64,000 nucleotides of DNA, from the NCBI GenBank assembly GCA_943787605.1, contig CALSNB010000001.1:124001-188000 (forward strand), in the 5' to 3' direction. The translations under genes and the position numbers were made by a program. Below, one piece after another: positions 54,058 through 63,837 of this stretch (positions are counted from its first letter, which is position 1; each line of letters opens with the position of its first letter). Source of the DNA: GCA-2697345 sp002697345. GTDB lineage: Bacteria; Pseudomonadota; Alphaproteobacteria; Rhodobacterales; Rhodobacteraceae. The notes beneath the pieces were generated by a model, which was given only the letters and a program-made list of their open reading frames with translations, ran no database searches and was not told the origin of the DNA.

Positions 54058-54387
54058 TTTCTAGGTCTCCCCTTAATTTTTGTTTAGTACTAATTAAAAT
54101 TCAGAATAACTTTCTTTGGGCATAATATTCATGTACGAAATTGATTGTAGATCTGATATGAGATTAAATTATATTAATTTTTTGAAAGAAATTGAATACC
54201 TTTGTTTTAATTATAAAAATATGTTTTGATTATAAAAAATAAGATAAATAACTACAGATTAAAAATAGATTAAAAAATCGACTTTTTAAAAAAGATGTTT
54301 TTTTCTGATATGACTTCTCAAAACATGAAAAAAAATATGCGTCTATTAACTATAAGAAAATAATTTAAGCTTCTTGGGAGTAAACAG
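54058..54387. other. AT-rich divergent intergenic stretch
   Basis: About 330 bp between the SDR start and the probable glycerate kinase start. It is made of long A/T runs without a clear stem-loop. It must hold both divergent promoters; no boxes stand out from the A/T background. Confidence 0.4.
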
Positions 54388-55650
54388 ATAGAAAAAGAAC
54401 CATATAAAATTTTATATCAATTATTTAAAAAGGCTGTTTTAGTTGCTGACCCTATGGAGGTAATTCCTTTAATGTTACCTAGGAAACCAAGTGGACGGGT
54501 GGTGATCATTGGGGCAGGAAAGGCTTCAGCACGAATGGCAGAGGCTGTTGAAAGTGTTTGGGGGCCATGTGAAGGTATAGTCATTACCCGATACGGTTAC
54601 ACTAGACCTCTAAACTCTATTAAAATTGTAGAAGCTTCACATCCAACTCCAGATCATCAAGGAGTTTCGGGGACCCAAGAAATTTTAACATTACTAGAAA
54701 CTCTTGGAGAAGATGATTTTGTATTGTGTTTGATTTCTGGGGGAGGCTCTTCGTTACTTTGCGCCCCAGCAGAAGGGTTATCACTTTCTGATAAACAAAA
54801 GGTTAATAGGACACTGTTAACCTCTGGAGCTCCCATTGGAGAAATGAATGTTGTTCGCAAACATCTATCTAAGGTTAAGGGTGGCCAATTAGGAGCGGCT
54901 TCCTATCCATCTAACATGTTGTGCCTGATTATTTCTGACGTTGCTGGTGATAATTTGTCAGATATTGCCTCCGGTGTAACCACTGGAGAGAATTCAAAAG
55001 CTCAAGATGCAATAGATATTATTAGTAAATATAATATGGACATGCCTAAGGTAGTTGAAACTATTTTTTCTAAAGGGTCGACGGTAGTTCCTCCAACTGA
55101 TAATCGGCTAGATAAAGTCAACAACATTATTGTTTCTGCTCCTTCAAAATCCTTAATTGCTGCTAAGGAACTTGCCTTATCACAGGGATTTTCGGTTGAG
55201 TTTCTTGGAGATTCTCTAGAGGGTGAGGCAAAAACTGAAGGAATTCGTCAGGCAAGTATAGCACTGGAAATTCAATCTAAACTTCAGGCAGAAGATAGTC
55301 CGGTTATACTTCTGTCTGGTGGAGAATATACAGTTTCCATTCGGAGCAACGGTGTTGGTGGACCAAATGCAGAGTTTGCACTAGCAGCTTTAGTTCATCT
55401 AGATGCGCAGCCTGGTATATATTTAATCTCGTGTGACACAGACGGTGTAGATGGCACGGCGGAGGTTGCGGGGGCGTTTGTTGCTCCGAGTACGTTGAAC
55501 ATTGCACGTCTCAGGGGAATTAACGCTTATGAATTTTTAGAACGTAATGATAGTCATAGTTTTTTTAAAGAAGTTGGTGGACAAATTGTAACTGGCCCGA
55601 CCCTTACAAATGTTAACGATTTCCGTGCTTTCCTAATCCAGCCATTATAA
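54388..55650 (+). CDS. Glycerate 2-kinase (GckA/TtuD, MOFRL type), ATA-start candidate
   Basis: A glycerate kinase with GAGKASARMAEAVE, CLISGGGSSLLCAP, NVVRKHLSKVKGGQL, LSGGEYTV and CDTDGVDGTAE. It phosphorylates D-glycerate. The first ATG (54454) would cut off conserved N-terminal sequence: codons before it read YQLFKKAVLVADP, as family members do. The frame is open to 54364, and GGGAG at 54376-54380 stands 7 bases before an ATA codon at 54388, giving ~420 residues, the usual length. So the start is ATA, or the sequence differs here. The function call is firm; the start is not. Confidence 0.88.
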   Translation: MEKEPYKILYQLFKKAVLVADPMEVIPLMLPRKPSGRVVIIGAGKASARMAEAVESVWGPCEGIVITRYGYTRPLNSIKIVEASHPTPDHQGVSGTQEILTLLETLGEDDFVLCLISGGGSSLLCAPAEGLSLSDKQKVNRTLLTSGAPIGEMNVVRKHLSKVKGGQLGAASYPSNMLCLIISDVAGDNLSDIASGVTTGENSKAQDAIDIISKYNMDMPKVVETIFSKGSTVVPPTDNRLDKVNNIIVSAPSKSLIAAKELALSQGFSVEFLGDSLEGEAKTEGIRQASIALEIQSKLQAEDSPVILLSGGEYTVSIRSNGVGGPNAEFALAALVHLDAQPGIYLISCDTDGVDGTAEVAGAFVAPSTLNIARLRGINAYEFLERNDSHSFFKEVGGQIVTGPTLTNVNDFRAFLIQPL

Positions 55651-55777
55651 AAATAATAACAGATACTTTTTATTCCTTTTAGAAACATAATTAATTTTGT
55701 AGAGGTGTATATGATTAATTCTAATTACAGGTGGTAGGCTGGCAACAGAGACCTTTCACTATATCAAAGGGTAGAGA

Positions 55778-57034
55778 ATGAATATTAAAAATGAGACGCA
55801 AACACACATAGTCGATCCTGAAGGCATTGATAAGTTAGCTGAGCTAGCTGTGAAAGTAGGTTTAGGTCTTCAACCTGGACAGGATCTAATATTGACAGCC
55901 CCTATAGAAGCCCTACCACTTGTACGTCGTGTGGTAGTGCATGCGTATAAAGCGGGAGCGGGGCTTGTGACCCCCTTTTATTCTGATCCTGAAGTGACCC
56001 TTGCGCGTTATCGTCATGGTTCTGATGATGCTTTTGACCATGCTGCTGACTGGCTTTATAACGGGATGGGTGAAGCTTTTGATAAAAATACAGCTCGAAT
56101 GGCTATTGTAGGTGATGATCCAATGCTTTTAGCTCAGCAGGACCCTGATAAAGTGGGTAGAGCAAATAAGGCTAATTCAATTGCCTACACCCCAGCTCGC
56201 CAACGCATAACTGAGTTTGATATAAATTGGAATTTAATATCGTGGCCGAGTCTTGCCTGGGCTGCTCAGATGTTTCCAGAGCTTCCGATTGAAATAGCGC
56301 AAAGCAACCTCGCTAAAGCAATTTTTTCAGCGTCGCGGGTTGACACACCTGACCCAATGAAAGCTTGGGAGGAGCATAATAAGGCTTTAAGATTAAGATC
56401 TGACTGGTTAAATAGAAAAAATTTCAAAACATTACATTTTGTTGGACCAGGTACTGACCTTTATGTAGGATTGGCCGATCAACATGAGTGGATGGGTGGA
56501 GCATCTTTGGCAAAGAATGGAATTACTTGTAATCCAAATATCCCTTCAGAAGAAGTTTTCACAACTCCTCACGCCCAAAAGGTTGAAGGCTATGTCTGCT
56601 CTACAAAACCTTTGTCACATCAGGGCACTTTGATAGACGATATTAGAGTTCGTTTTGAAGGTGGTAGAATAGTAGAAGCAAAGGCATCCAAAGGTGAACA
56701 GGTTTTACTTAAAGTATTGGATTCCGATGAGGGCGCACGACGTCTTGGAGAGGTAGCTTTAGTACCGCATAGCTCTCCGATTTCACAATCTGGCTTATTA
56801 TTCTACAATACACTTTTTGATGAGAACGCAGCTTGTCATATTGCTCTGGGGCAATGTTATACTAAGTGTTTTAAGCAAGAAGGAAACTTTACTGCAGATC
56901 AGGTGAGGGGGTTTGGAGGGAATACTAGTGTTATTCATATTGATTGGATGATTGGGTCTAGCGAAATTGATATCGATGGTATTGACAGTGATGGAAACAG
57001 CGTTCCAGTATTTCGGAAAGGAGAGTGGGCCTAA
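55778..57034 (+). CDS. M29-family metalloaminopeptidase
   Basis: A 418-residue M29 (AmpS/PepS) aminopeptidase. N-terminal LAELAVKVGLGLQPGQDLIL, LVRRVVVHAYKAGA and VTPFYSDPEV; the metal-site half has NIPSEEVFTTPHAQKVEG, EVALVPHSSPISQSGLLFYNTLFDENAACHIALG and a final HIDWMIGS. Cytoplasmic; releases N-terminal amino acids. AGGG precedes the ATG. It follows the glycerate kinase by 127 bp. Confidence 0.93.
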   Translation: MNIKNETQTHIVDPEGIDKLAELAVKVGLGLQPGQDLILTAPIEALPLVRRVVVHAYKAGAGLVTPFYSDPEVTLARYRHGSDDAFDHAADWLYNGMGEAFDKNTARMAIVGDDPMLLAQQDPDKVGRANKANSIAYTPARQRITEFDINWNLISWPSLAWAAQMFPELPIEIAQSNLAKAIFSASRVDTPDPMKAWEEHNKALRLRSDWLNRKNFKTLHFVGPGTDLYVGLADQHEWMGGASLAKNGITCNPNIPSEEVFTTPHAQKVEGYVCSTKPLSHQGTLIDDIRVRFEGGRIVEAKASKGEQVLLKVLDSDEGARRLGEVALVPHSSPISQSGLLFYNTLFDENAACHIALGQCYTKCFKQEGNFTADQVRGFGGNTSVIHIDWMIGSSEIDIDGIDSDGNSVPVFRKGEWA

Positions 57035-57174
57035 TACTAACATTTTTTAGAATGAAAGTAGCCTTACGATCCTAATTCCTTAAGGGTCTCAATTATATAG
57101 TGAGCAGTTCCTTAGGTTGTTACATTTATATGTCTTAATTTATGTTGAGCAAAAATCAGCTAAGGGTAGGTTTG

Positions 57175-57567
57175 TTATGTTTTCCTTCCAATAATAGCGG
57201 TTGCAGTAATTTGTAGATAACAGCCTTTTGTTAACTTGGCCAATTGTGCGTGGCGCGCAGGTCGAGATAAAGGATCTGGAAACATTTTTAACCAAAAGGG
57301 ATTTACCAGACTGCGATCAGCTTTATCTGTAAAAAACAGATCAAGCTTTATAACATCTTCTGGTATGGCGCCTGATTCAAAAAGAATTGTTCGGAGTGCG
57401 TTAAAAGCCAATTCTATTTGGATGCTTTTATCCTTTGGAAACCCACCAGTTTTTGGATCATGACCTTGAATGGCAGAAGTCATAAGAATATTGTCAATTA
57501 CGCAACCCATTGGGATCGGATTTTTATGGGAGGTCAGGCTTTCTGGATTAATACTACGGCGTCTCAT
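57175..57567 (-). CDS. RidA-family protein (divergent)
   Basis: A 130-residue Rid/YjgF protein. Seen: NILMTSAIQGHDPKTG, QIELAFNALRTILFESG and IKLDLFFTD. The C-terminal active-site region reads PARHAQLAKLTKGCYLQITATAI, keeping the Arg but with Gln where RidA has a Glu, so the imine-deaminase activity is not assured. Rid proteins clear reactive enamines or act in pathways near them. Lies 73 bp after the extradiol dioxygenase, likely same transcript. Confidence 0.85.
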   Translation of the reverse strand: MRRRSINPESLTSHKNPIPMGCVIDNILMTSAIQGHDPKTGGFPKDKSIQIELAFNALRTILFESGAIPEDVIKLDLFFTDKADRSLVNPFWLKMFPDPLSRPARHAQLAKLTKGCYLQITATAIIGRKT

Positions 57568-57640
57568 TGTTTGAAGTTCTGTCTAGATATCTCGAGCCTT
57601 ACAAGAGGCTGAATATTAATGCCAATAGTGCCTAATTTCA

Positions 57641-58642
57641 TTAAGTTTTCTCCAAAAAAGATTCCAAGGTAACTGGTTTTGCATTTAGTAAAGGTTCCTT
57701 TAGGTCAGCTCCATCAAAATTTGTTGCTTCATAAAACCATCTTTCAGTAGCCGGGAGTCCCCATAATTGAGAGCGGCTAGTATCTGTTAATGACCAGCGT
57801 TTTGGAGTTAAATCGCTATCAATATACTGATAGTGGCTAGTAAACAATTCTACCCGATGCCCATCTGGATCTCGGAAATATACAAACATTGCATTTGCTA
57901 TGCCATGTCTGCCTGGGCCACGATCCATTGTGTGTGCTAAACCAAGAGAAGACATTACATCACATACGTGAATAATACTTGCAACTTCCGGAACGTTATA
58001 GGCGAAATGGTGTAAACGTGGACCGAGCCCAGCACTAAATACAACATCCTGAGTATTATTTTTTCTTTTGAGCCATACTCCCCAAACTTTATCTGTAACA
58101 TCATCAGCAGTATATTCGGTTAAACGAAAGCCAAGATCACTATACCAACGAAGTGCAGTTTCCACATCATGAGTAGCTATTTGGACATGATCAAGACTGG
58201 CGGGGCATGCCCCATGATGCTTGTGAAAGGTTTGCATTAGTGATGGACTTTGTTTCATTGTCGCGCAAAATTCGAGCGGCACACCCAAGGGGTCATTCAC
58301 ATGCAGAGTTCGTCCTTGAAAAGGGGATTCAACGAAACTGACATTAATACCGTTTGAATTAAAGTGGTTATAGGCTAAATCAAGATCTTCGTCTTTGTAT
58401 ACGCGATACCCCATGCGTTTACAGACTGCTGGATCATCTGATCTATGAAATACAAGCGAGTGATGAGAGGTCTCTTCTAAGGCTCGAAGGTATAGACTGT
58501 TATTGTCGTGGTGAGTAATTTCAAGACCAATTGCTGTTTCATAGAAATATCTTGTTTTGTCCAAGTCCTTGCTAGTTAACACAATATGGCTGGCCCTTGT
58601 TATATTGAATGGAGGTGATCCGTTCGCTTGGTAAATACTCAT
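57641..58642 (-). CDS. VOC extradiol dioxygenase (homoprotocatechuate 2,3-dioxygenase-like)
   Basis: A 333-residue type I extradiol dioxygenase. Iron ligands are the His in LDHVQIATHDV, the His in LHHFAYNVPE, and the Glu in DGHRVELFTSHY. Two VOC repeat pairs and RYFYETAIGLEI, RWYSDLGFRL fit HpaD/HpcB, which cleaves 3,4-dihydroxyphenylacetate. ATG 58642 is preferred over ATG 58654 because TGGAG, seven bases before 58642, forms the ribosome site. Linked in theme with the aromatic genes at 17-21 kb. Confidence 0.9.
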   Translation of the reverse strand: MSIYQANGSPPFNITRASHIVLTSKDLDKTRYFYETAIGLEITHHDNNSLYLRALEETSHHSLVFHRSDDPAVCKRMGYRVYKDEDLDLAYNHFNSNGINVSFVESPFQGRTLHVNDPLGVPLEFCATMKQSPSLMQTFHKHHGACPASLDHVQIATHDVETALRWYSDLGFRLTEYTADDVTDKVWGVWLKRKNNTQDVVFSAGLGPRLHHFAYNVPEVASIIHVCDVMSSLGLAHTMDRGPGRHGIANAMFVYFRDPDGHRVELFTSHYQYIDSDLTPKRWSLTDTSRSQLWGLPATERWFYEATNFDGADLKEPLLNAKPVTLESFLEKT

Positions 58643-58748
58643 TTTGGTCTCCATTTTAATAAGTTTAGAGATCTTTAGCGTTTAACTACTGATGTTTCAT
58701 TTATTTTACTTTAATTATTTAACTTGATCTAAATATTAAACTTACTGG

Positions 58749-58952
58749 TTAGGACTTTTCTGAGAGCATGCGTATCAGTTTTTTTATACCCCAAGTAGCT
58801 CCGATAGCAACTATGGCTATTAAAAATGAGGTCCCGGCGGCATACAAGCCCTTATTAATTAATACTTGTGAAGTTGCATTCGAAATGTCTGGTACGGTGA
58901 CGTACATGCTATAAGCAAACACAGCCGCCCAGGTTATCCAAAAATTTTTCAT
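58749..58952 (-). CDS. Small two-helix membrane protein
   Basis: A 67-residue protein with two hydrophobic segments (~5-22 and ~35-58) and a basic C-terminus (KKLIRMLSEKS). AAAGGA sits 8 bases before the ATG. The loop TVPDISNATSQ faces one side. I do not recognise it. It is followed by the extradiol gene on the same strand after 106 bp, but a shared role is not evident. Confidence 0.68.
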   Translation of the reverse strand: MKNFWITWAAVFAYSMYVTVPDISNATSQVLINKGLYAAGTSFLIAIVAIGATWGIKKLIRMLSEKS

Positions 58953-59229
58953 TAATTATTCCTTTTATTTTAAAATTTTAGTTAAACACTACATGCTTTC
59001 TTACCACAATAATCGTTTTTGTTAACTATTTTTGGATACTAGAAATTTTATAGTTATCTAATGTGGGCTCGATGTACCTCTAGGGTTTCTTTTGATAAAT
59101 TGATATATATGAAGCGTCGGTTAAATTGATGACTTGCAATGTATAAGGTTTTAATTTCGCAAGAACTTAGTATTTCTAAAAAGATTAGTTTCGAGGATAG
59201 GTTAAAATTTTTTAATTTTAGCTTATAAT

Positions 59230-59295
59230 ATGGCTAATTTATCTAAAGAAATTAGATTACATATCTCAACGTTAGCTAACACCCCAAAAACATAA
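59230..59295 (+). CDS. Candidate 21-aa peptide before a terminator
   Basis: ATG 59230 to TAA 59293, peptide MANLSKEIRLHISTLANTPK plus one residue. TATAAT overlaps the ATG, so this would have no room for a Shine-Dalgarno unless transcription starts farther left. The stop is 15 bp before a strong hairpin. Small, weakly supported, and the hairpin may instead serve the minus-strand gene at 59355. Confidence 0.25.
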   Translation: MANLSKEIRLHISTLANTPKT

Positions 59296-59310
59296 TAGTT
59301 TTTTAATAGA

Positions 59311-59346
59311 TAGGGGGTTTGCTCTCACTTTTAGGCAAACCCCCTA
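59311..59346. terminator. 12-bp GC-rich hairpin, likely terminator
   Basis: An exact 12-bp inverted repeat pairs 59311-59322 (TAGGGGGTTTGC) with 59335-59346 (GCAAACCCCCTA) around a 12-nt loop. On the + strand AGTTTTTATT follows, a passable U-tract. On the minus strand, where the gene at 59355 ends 9 bp before it, TCTATT then A-rich sequence follows. It may terminate in either or both directions. Confidence 0.75.
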
Positions 59347-59354
59347 AGTTTTTA

Positions 59355-59978
59355 TTAAATTTTAGTCATCATTCGAGAGGTTTTTAAAGTCCCAAGTTCA
59401 CCAGCTTGTTTAAATAGTGACTGTAGCTCTTCACTACTAAGCATCTTATCAACACATTCGCCCCAATGCTCTATTGAAGAGAACCTGTAAATCGATCTAA
59501 ACATTTCGTGGTCATGGCCCATAAGTTGTGGCCCAATTGCCATCTCTACCCCCATTGGTTCTAATGCATTTGCAAATTTTGGAGCTAGTTCCATGACCGC
59601 TGGAATACTAGATTTTGGCATGTGAAAATCTCTATGGACTGATATCGGCATATCAGTTCCCGTTGTAGGTGAGCTAAACATTAATCGGCCAATCCATGGA
59701 CCTCTCATATGGCCGGCTTGATCCGTCTCTCTTTCTTGCTGAACCGCCACCATTTCTGAGTCTTTAGAAAATGAGGTAAAAGCTTTGGCAGCATCACTAA
59801 AGTTTTTATACCTACCGTAAATATGGAAGTCACCGGCGCCTTCACCTGCTAGAACCTGTGTCGCCCATGCATTTGCACCATGACGGGACATTATATTCAC
59901 TGCACGTAGTATCCTACTTTTTAGTATATCGGTTTTGCCTGCAATAGGAGTAATTTCTCTTACTGAAATAGCTGTCAT
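59355..59978 (-). CDS. Hypothetical protein with two alpha/beta-barrel-like halves
   Basis: A 207-residue soluble protein that looks internally duplicated. Half 1 (~3-100): SVREITPIAGKTDILKSRI, then FHIYGRYKNFSDAAKAF. Half 2 (~112-205): SVHRDFHMPKSSIPAVMEL and FRSIYRFSSIEHWGECVD. Each has the order strand-helix-strand-strand-helix of dimeric alpha/beta-barrel (NIPSNAP-like) proteins. No catalytic motif recognised. GGAGGAAA is a strong ribosome site, so it is likely well expressed. Confidence 0.78.
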   Translation of the reverse strand: MTAISVREITPIAGKTDILKSRILRAVNIMSRHGANAWATQVLAGEGAGDFHIYGRYKNFSDAAKAFTSFSKDSEMVAVQQERETDQAGHMRGPWIGRLMFSSPTTGTDMPISVHRDFHMPKSSIPAVMELAPKFANALEPMGVEMAIGPQLMGHDHEMFRSIYRFSSIEHWGECVDKMLSSEELQSLFKQAGELGTLKTSRMMTKI

Positions 59979-60195
59979 TATGTTTCCTCCTATGTATTAT
60001 ACTAATGAGTAAGGGTAAGGGAAGCCGTTGATCTAGTCAACAATTATTTCCTAATAAAAAACTCTTACGAATTTTAATAGCAGTAAAAAAATATTAAAAA
60101 CTCTTATTATTTTTTAAAATTAAAAGACTATTGCTATCTACAAAAATAAGGCTCACTTCTCAGGTAATTGGAAAACTTCTTTGGAGAAACTTTGT

Positions 60196-61104
60196 GTGAA
60201 AGATCAAGTTACTGTACCTGTTAGATCGAAAACGCTTAAGGCAATAGGCCTACTATTTTTGGCAATTACGTGCTTTGATCTAATGTCTGTATTTATTAGG
60301 GTCTTACTAAAAGACTATAATGCTCAGGAACTTTCTGCTTATAGAAATGTTATTGGCATTGTACCTAGTATACTTTTGTTAATTGCAACAAAAGAGCTAC
60401 GTTTTAGGGGACCATCTCTAGTAATTAATCAATGGAAATTAGCTTTATTACGTGGATTTTCTGTAGCCCTTGCACAGTTATGTTACTATTCTTCAATAGG
60501 TTTTCTAGAGCTCGCAACTGTATCAACGTTGGGCCAGACAAATGCTTTTTTTGTGGTCATTTTGTCAGTAATTCTATTGGGTGAAAAAGTAGGGATTTGG
60601 CGTTGGGGTGCATTATTTTTTGGATTTGTTGGAGCAATGCTAATTTTAAAACCAGGAACTGAAGCTTTTTCAATATATGCTATTCTCCCTATTGGGGCCG
60701 CATTCTTTTATGGCTTTTCTATAGCGACTCTACCTAAATTTGATAAAAGTATTTCGAACGCGGTTCTATATCTATATTCGTCGGTTGCCGCTGCTATTGG
60801 TGCAGTTGTACTGGCCGCATTTACGACAGACTTTACTCCCATAATATCTTATTTACACTTATTTATGATCGTTACGATGTCTATTCTTGGAGGAGTTGGG
60901 GTGCTTTTCTTGATGCTGGCTTATCGAATGGTAGCGCCATCAGTTCTGGCGCCATTTGTATATTTTGGAATACTTTCCTCTTTTCTGTTTGGCTGGGCAT
61001 TCTTTGGAGAGTTCCCAGTGGAAACATTATTTCCTGGTGTTTTATTAATAGTTGGATCGGGCACATTAATTTTATGGCGAGAGACAAGAAATAAAATGAG
61101 TTAG
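60196..61104 (+). CDS. EamA/DMT-superfamily transporter
   Basis: A 302-residue ten-helix transporter with two EamA repeats: AITCFDLMSVFIRVLLK, GFLELATVSTLGQTNAFFVV and, near the end, MVAPSVLAPFVYFGILSSF. The frame extends to TTG 60181, but GGAG at 60183-60186 is the ribosome site for GTG 60196, which I take as the start. Substrate unknown; the pattern resembles S-adenosylmethionine or amino-acid exporters of this superfamily. Confidence 0.9.
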   Translation: MKDQVTVPVRSKTLKAIGLLFLAITCFDLMSVFIRVLLKDYNAQELSAYRNVIGIVPSILLLIATKELRFRGPSLVINQWKLALLRGFSVALAQLCYYSSIGFLELATVSTLGQTNAFFVVILSVILLGEKVGIWRWGALFFGFVGAMLILKPGTEAFSIYAILPIGAAFFYGFSIATLPKFDKSISNAVLYLYSSVAAAIGAVVLAAFTTDFTPIISYLHLFMIVTMSILGGVGVLFLMLAYRMVAPSVLAPFVYFGILSSFLFGWAFFGEFPVETLFPGVLLIVGSGTLILWRETRNKMS

Positions 61105-61123
61105 GGTTTTTGAAAAGCTAGGT

Positions 61124-62098
61124 TTAATTAAATAAACTGTTAAAAATGTTTCTTCTTTTTACTATATCAAGAATATCATTGATTGCATTTTTGTTTTTTT
61201 TCAAAATTATTTTTTTCTGGTTTTGATCTATTTTAAATACAGATTCTATTTTCTCATCAATATAAAGTGTTTTGAACCCTGCGGTTATTAATAGGTTTTC
61301 CAGAGTATTTTTTGTAAAATCTGTAACATGAGCTAGATGAAAGTACCGCCTTAGATCATATTTATAGGTGCCATGTTTAACCATATTCAAACCAGGTACT
61401 GCAATGTAAAGTAAGTCGCTGCTCTTTAGGTTACTTCTTATCTCGACTATAAATTGAAGTGGATCAAAAACATGTTCAAGGACGTGTGAGAGTATAAAAA
61501 TATTTTTTGTTTTTGGAATAACTTTTGGTTTTCCTCCTAAGTTAACTTTAAGATTTAATAAGTTGTTAGCATACTCTACGGCTTCTTCGTCTAAGTCACA
61601 CCCGTAAACATCTTTCACAAAAGGTTCTAAGTATTTTAATATTCCACCAGAGCTACAACCTATTTCAATTACATTATAATCCTTAAGATTACTTAATTCC
61701 ACTTTCTGAAAAATATCTAATATAACTTTACCTTTGGCGTTAAAGTCTGGCGTCATTGACTCGTAATCTACTTGAAGGTCTCTACCAGTGTACAACTTTC
61801 TATAATGTTTACTATAAAATATATTGTGGAACTCTTTCGAGGGCCTAGGGTTGGATTGAACTAGATTACAGGATAAGCAAATCTGTTTTTTTATATCAAA
61901 ACCGTATCGGTCCGCTTCTGATAATAGTTGGAAGTCAGTTGATTTACATATTGGACAAGGGCTATCAATTAATCCAAGGCGATTATATAAATCTCTTATT
62001 TCTTTTATTTTTACTCTTCTTTTACTCGAATTTCTACGAAGCCAGCCAGCAATTTTTCCATACCTAAAGTTTTTTATTACTCTTTTTTTTGGTGTCAT
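61124..62098 (-). CDS. Class I SAM methyltransferase with zinc-ribbon N-terminus
   Basis: A 324-residue protein. Residues ~50-85 have a CPIC ... CLSC four-Cys ribbon; residues ~130-250 hold a SAM domain with VIEIGCSSGGILKYL, VYGCDLDEEAVEYA, and SHVLEHVFDP. This ribbon-plus-Methyltransf_23 plan is common in sugar or polysaccharide-linked methyltransferases. A basic first 40 residues (KKRVIKNF, RRNSSKRR) precede it. Start ATG 62098 chosen over TTG 62107. It converges on the EamA gene with 19 bp between. Confidence 0.87.
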   Translation of the reverse strand: MTPKKRVIKNFRYGKIAGWLRRNSSKRRVKIKEIRDLYNRLGLIDSPCPICKSTDFQLLSEADRYGFDIKKQICLSCNLVQSNPRPSKEFHNIFYSKHYRKLYTGRDLQVDYESMTPDFNAKGKVILDIFQKVELSNLKDYNVIEIGCSSGGILKYLEPFVKDVYGCDLDEEAVEYANNLLNLKVNLGGKPKVIPKTKNIFILSHVLEHVFDPLQFIVEIRSNLKSSDLLYIAVPGLNMVKHGTYKYDLRRYFHLAHVTDFTKNTLENLLITAGFKTLYIDEKIESVFKIDQNQKKIILKKNKNAINDILDIVKRRNIFNSLFN

Positions 62099-62192
62099 TT
62101 TGAACAAGTTACTTTCATATTTCTGTGTTAAAATAGATTTTACTATTTGATAACCATACTAAGAGATTAAAAAACCTATGTCGATCTATTAA

Positions 62193-63837
62193 CTAGGTTT
62201 CGATACCATGAGATCTACAAAAGCAAGAGCTTTTAATCGGCACTTCTGCTCTTACTATAGCTTGATCTAATAACAGAGTTATATGTGTGCGTTCAGCAGT
62301 TTCTCCACGACGACGTAAGCACTCGTCTAGCCCATGAAGGCTCCAAACATTGCGTGGATGCTGGCAAGCTCTTGGTAAGGTTTGATCAAGACCAAGATCT
62401 GCTCGGTAAACTTTTTCCGCTTCATCATACAATTGTGAATCCATGAGGAGCGCGCCTAATGCGTGCCTAGTTGGTTGCATCCAGCCCCAGGGTTCATCAT
62501 ATAATAGTTCGTCATCTATTTGCACAGCAGCTTTTAAATGGTCTAAACCTTTTTGTGTATTTCCTGACTTGTACTCTAGTTCTCCGAGGACCATCTGTTC
62601 GGCAACATTTAAGACATCAGCACAAGAATTGTTAAATACGTTTCTATCCTCTTGCACTGCATTCTTTGCTGTTAGGAACAAATCCTTCTCTGTTTTTGCA
62701 GCTGATAATTTACCAAGATTAGCTAAAGCAATAGCTCGAGAGTATCTTAACATAGCATTTGTAAAACTGTATAACTCTAAGTCATCAGGAAACTTCTCCA
62801 ATAGTATTTCATTCCAGCGGCCAAATCTGATCAATACATGTAGGTTCATAGGTATAAATGCTTCAAATAATTCTGGTATTTGTCTTACTACATTTTCGGG
62901 AAGAGTTTCTTTGAGTGCTGCTGCAGCTGAAAGTGCCGGTGTTGGCTGAGCAAGAAACATTGCTCCGTATATTTTAAAGTGGAGGTTATGAACTCGGTAA
63001 ACAGTATAGAAATTCTTAGAACCGGCATATTCTACAAATTTTTTGTCTACTTCTGTTGCACGGTGATTTCGTGAAACTACATTTTGATAATCACCACATA
63101 GAACATCGATATGCGTTGCCATATGTACAAGATGACCAGAATCAGGAACTAAATCAACTAACTTATCTCCATGTATCTAATGCTTTTTCAGGTGTTGGCG
63201 ACATTTCCATAAGATGAATATACATATGGAGTAATCCTGGATGATCCCATGCTTCTGGGTGAGAGGAGAATGCTCTTTCAAGAATTTTTTGTGCCTCCTC
63301 AGTTGAGGCCCCTTCTACTGGAATTCTATTTTTTAAATCCCATAGCTTCCAAGGTGTACGATTTATTAAAGCCTCTGCAAAAATGGTAGTCACTTCAAGA
63401 TCGTCTGGAAACGCTTTATATACTTTTCGCATGGCGTTCGAAAAAGCATCATTCCAGGGTGCAAAATCTTCTATGTTGGGGTCAGTTGGAAAACGTTCAG
63501 CCAGCGCATTTACCATTGCACGTTCTACCTCTGTAGCATTCTTATAGTGAACTTTTGCCTCACTTAAGGCTTTATGTGCTCTTTCGAGAGCACTAATTTT
63601 TTCTTTATAAGTAAAAAATTCCCAGACCTTATTATAGTTAGGGCCTATGGCATGTGCTATGCCCCAGTTGGCAATTACGCAGGTTTTATCTAAGTTAAGA
63701 GCTTTTTCAAAGCAGACGATAGCTTCCTCGTGATTAAAACCAAATAACCATGCAAACCCCCGATTTAACCAAGTTTGAGCTTCATTAGAATTAGTTGTGA
63801 ATTTACGATGGAAAGATCCTAGATCGAAATAAGACAT
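62193..63837 (-). pseudogene. TPR-repeat protein with one frameshift
   Basis: Two frames form one ~545-residue helical-repeat protein. Frame 1 (63837-63163) has AWLFGFNHEEAIVCFEKALNL and ANWGIAHAIGPNYNK, with GLLHMYIHLMEMSPTPEKALD. Frame 2 continues through DLVPDSGHLVHMATHIDVLCGDY to the end. The break at about 63163-63172 is mended by dropping one A or by restoring a GA (GAGA). The MYIHLME...HMATHIDV signature is that of a widespread uncharacterised TPR family. Function unknown; no secretion signal. Confidence 0.85.
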
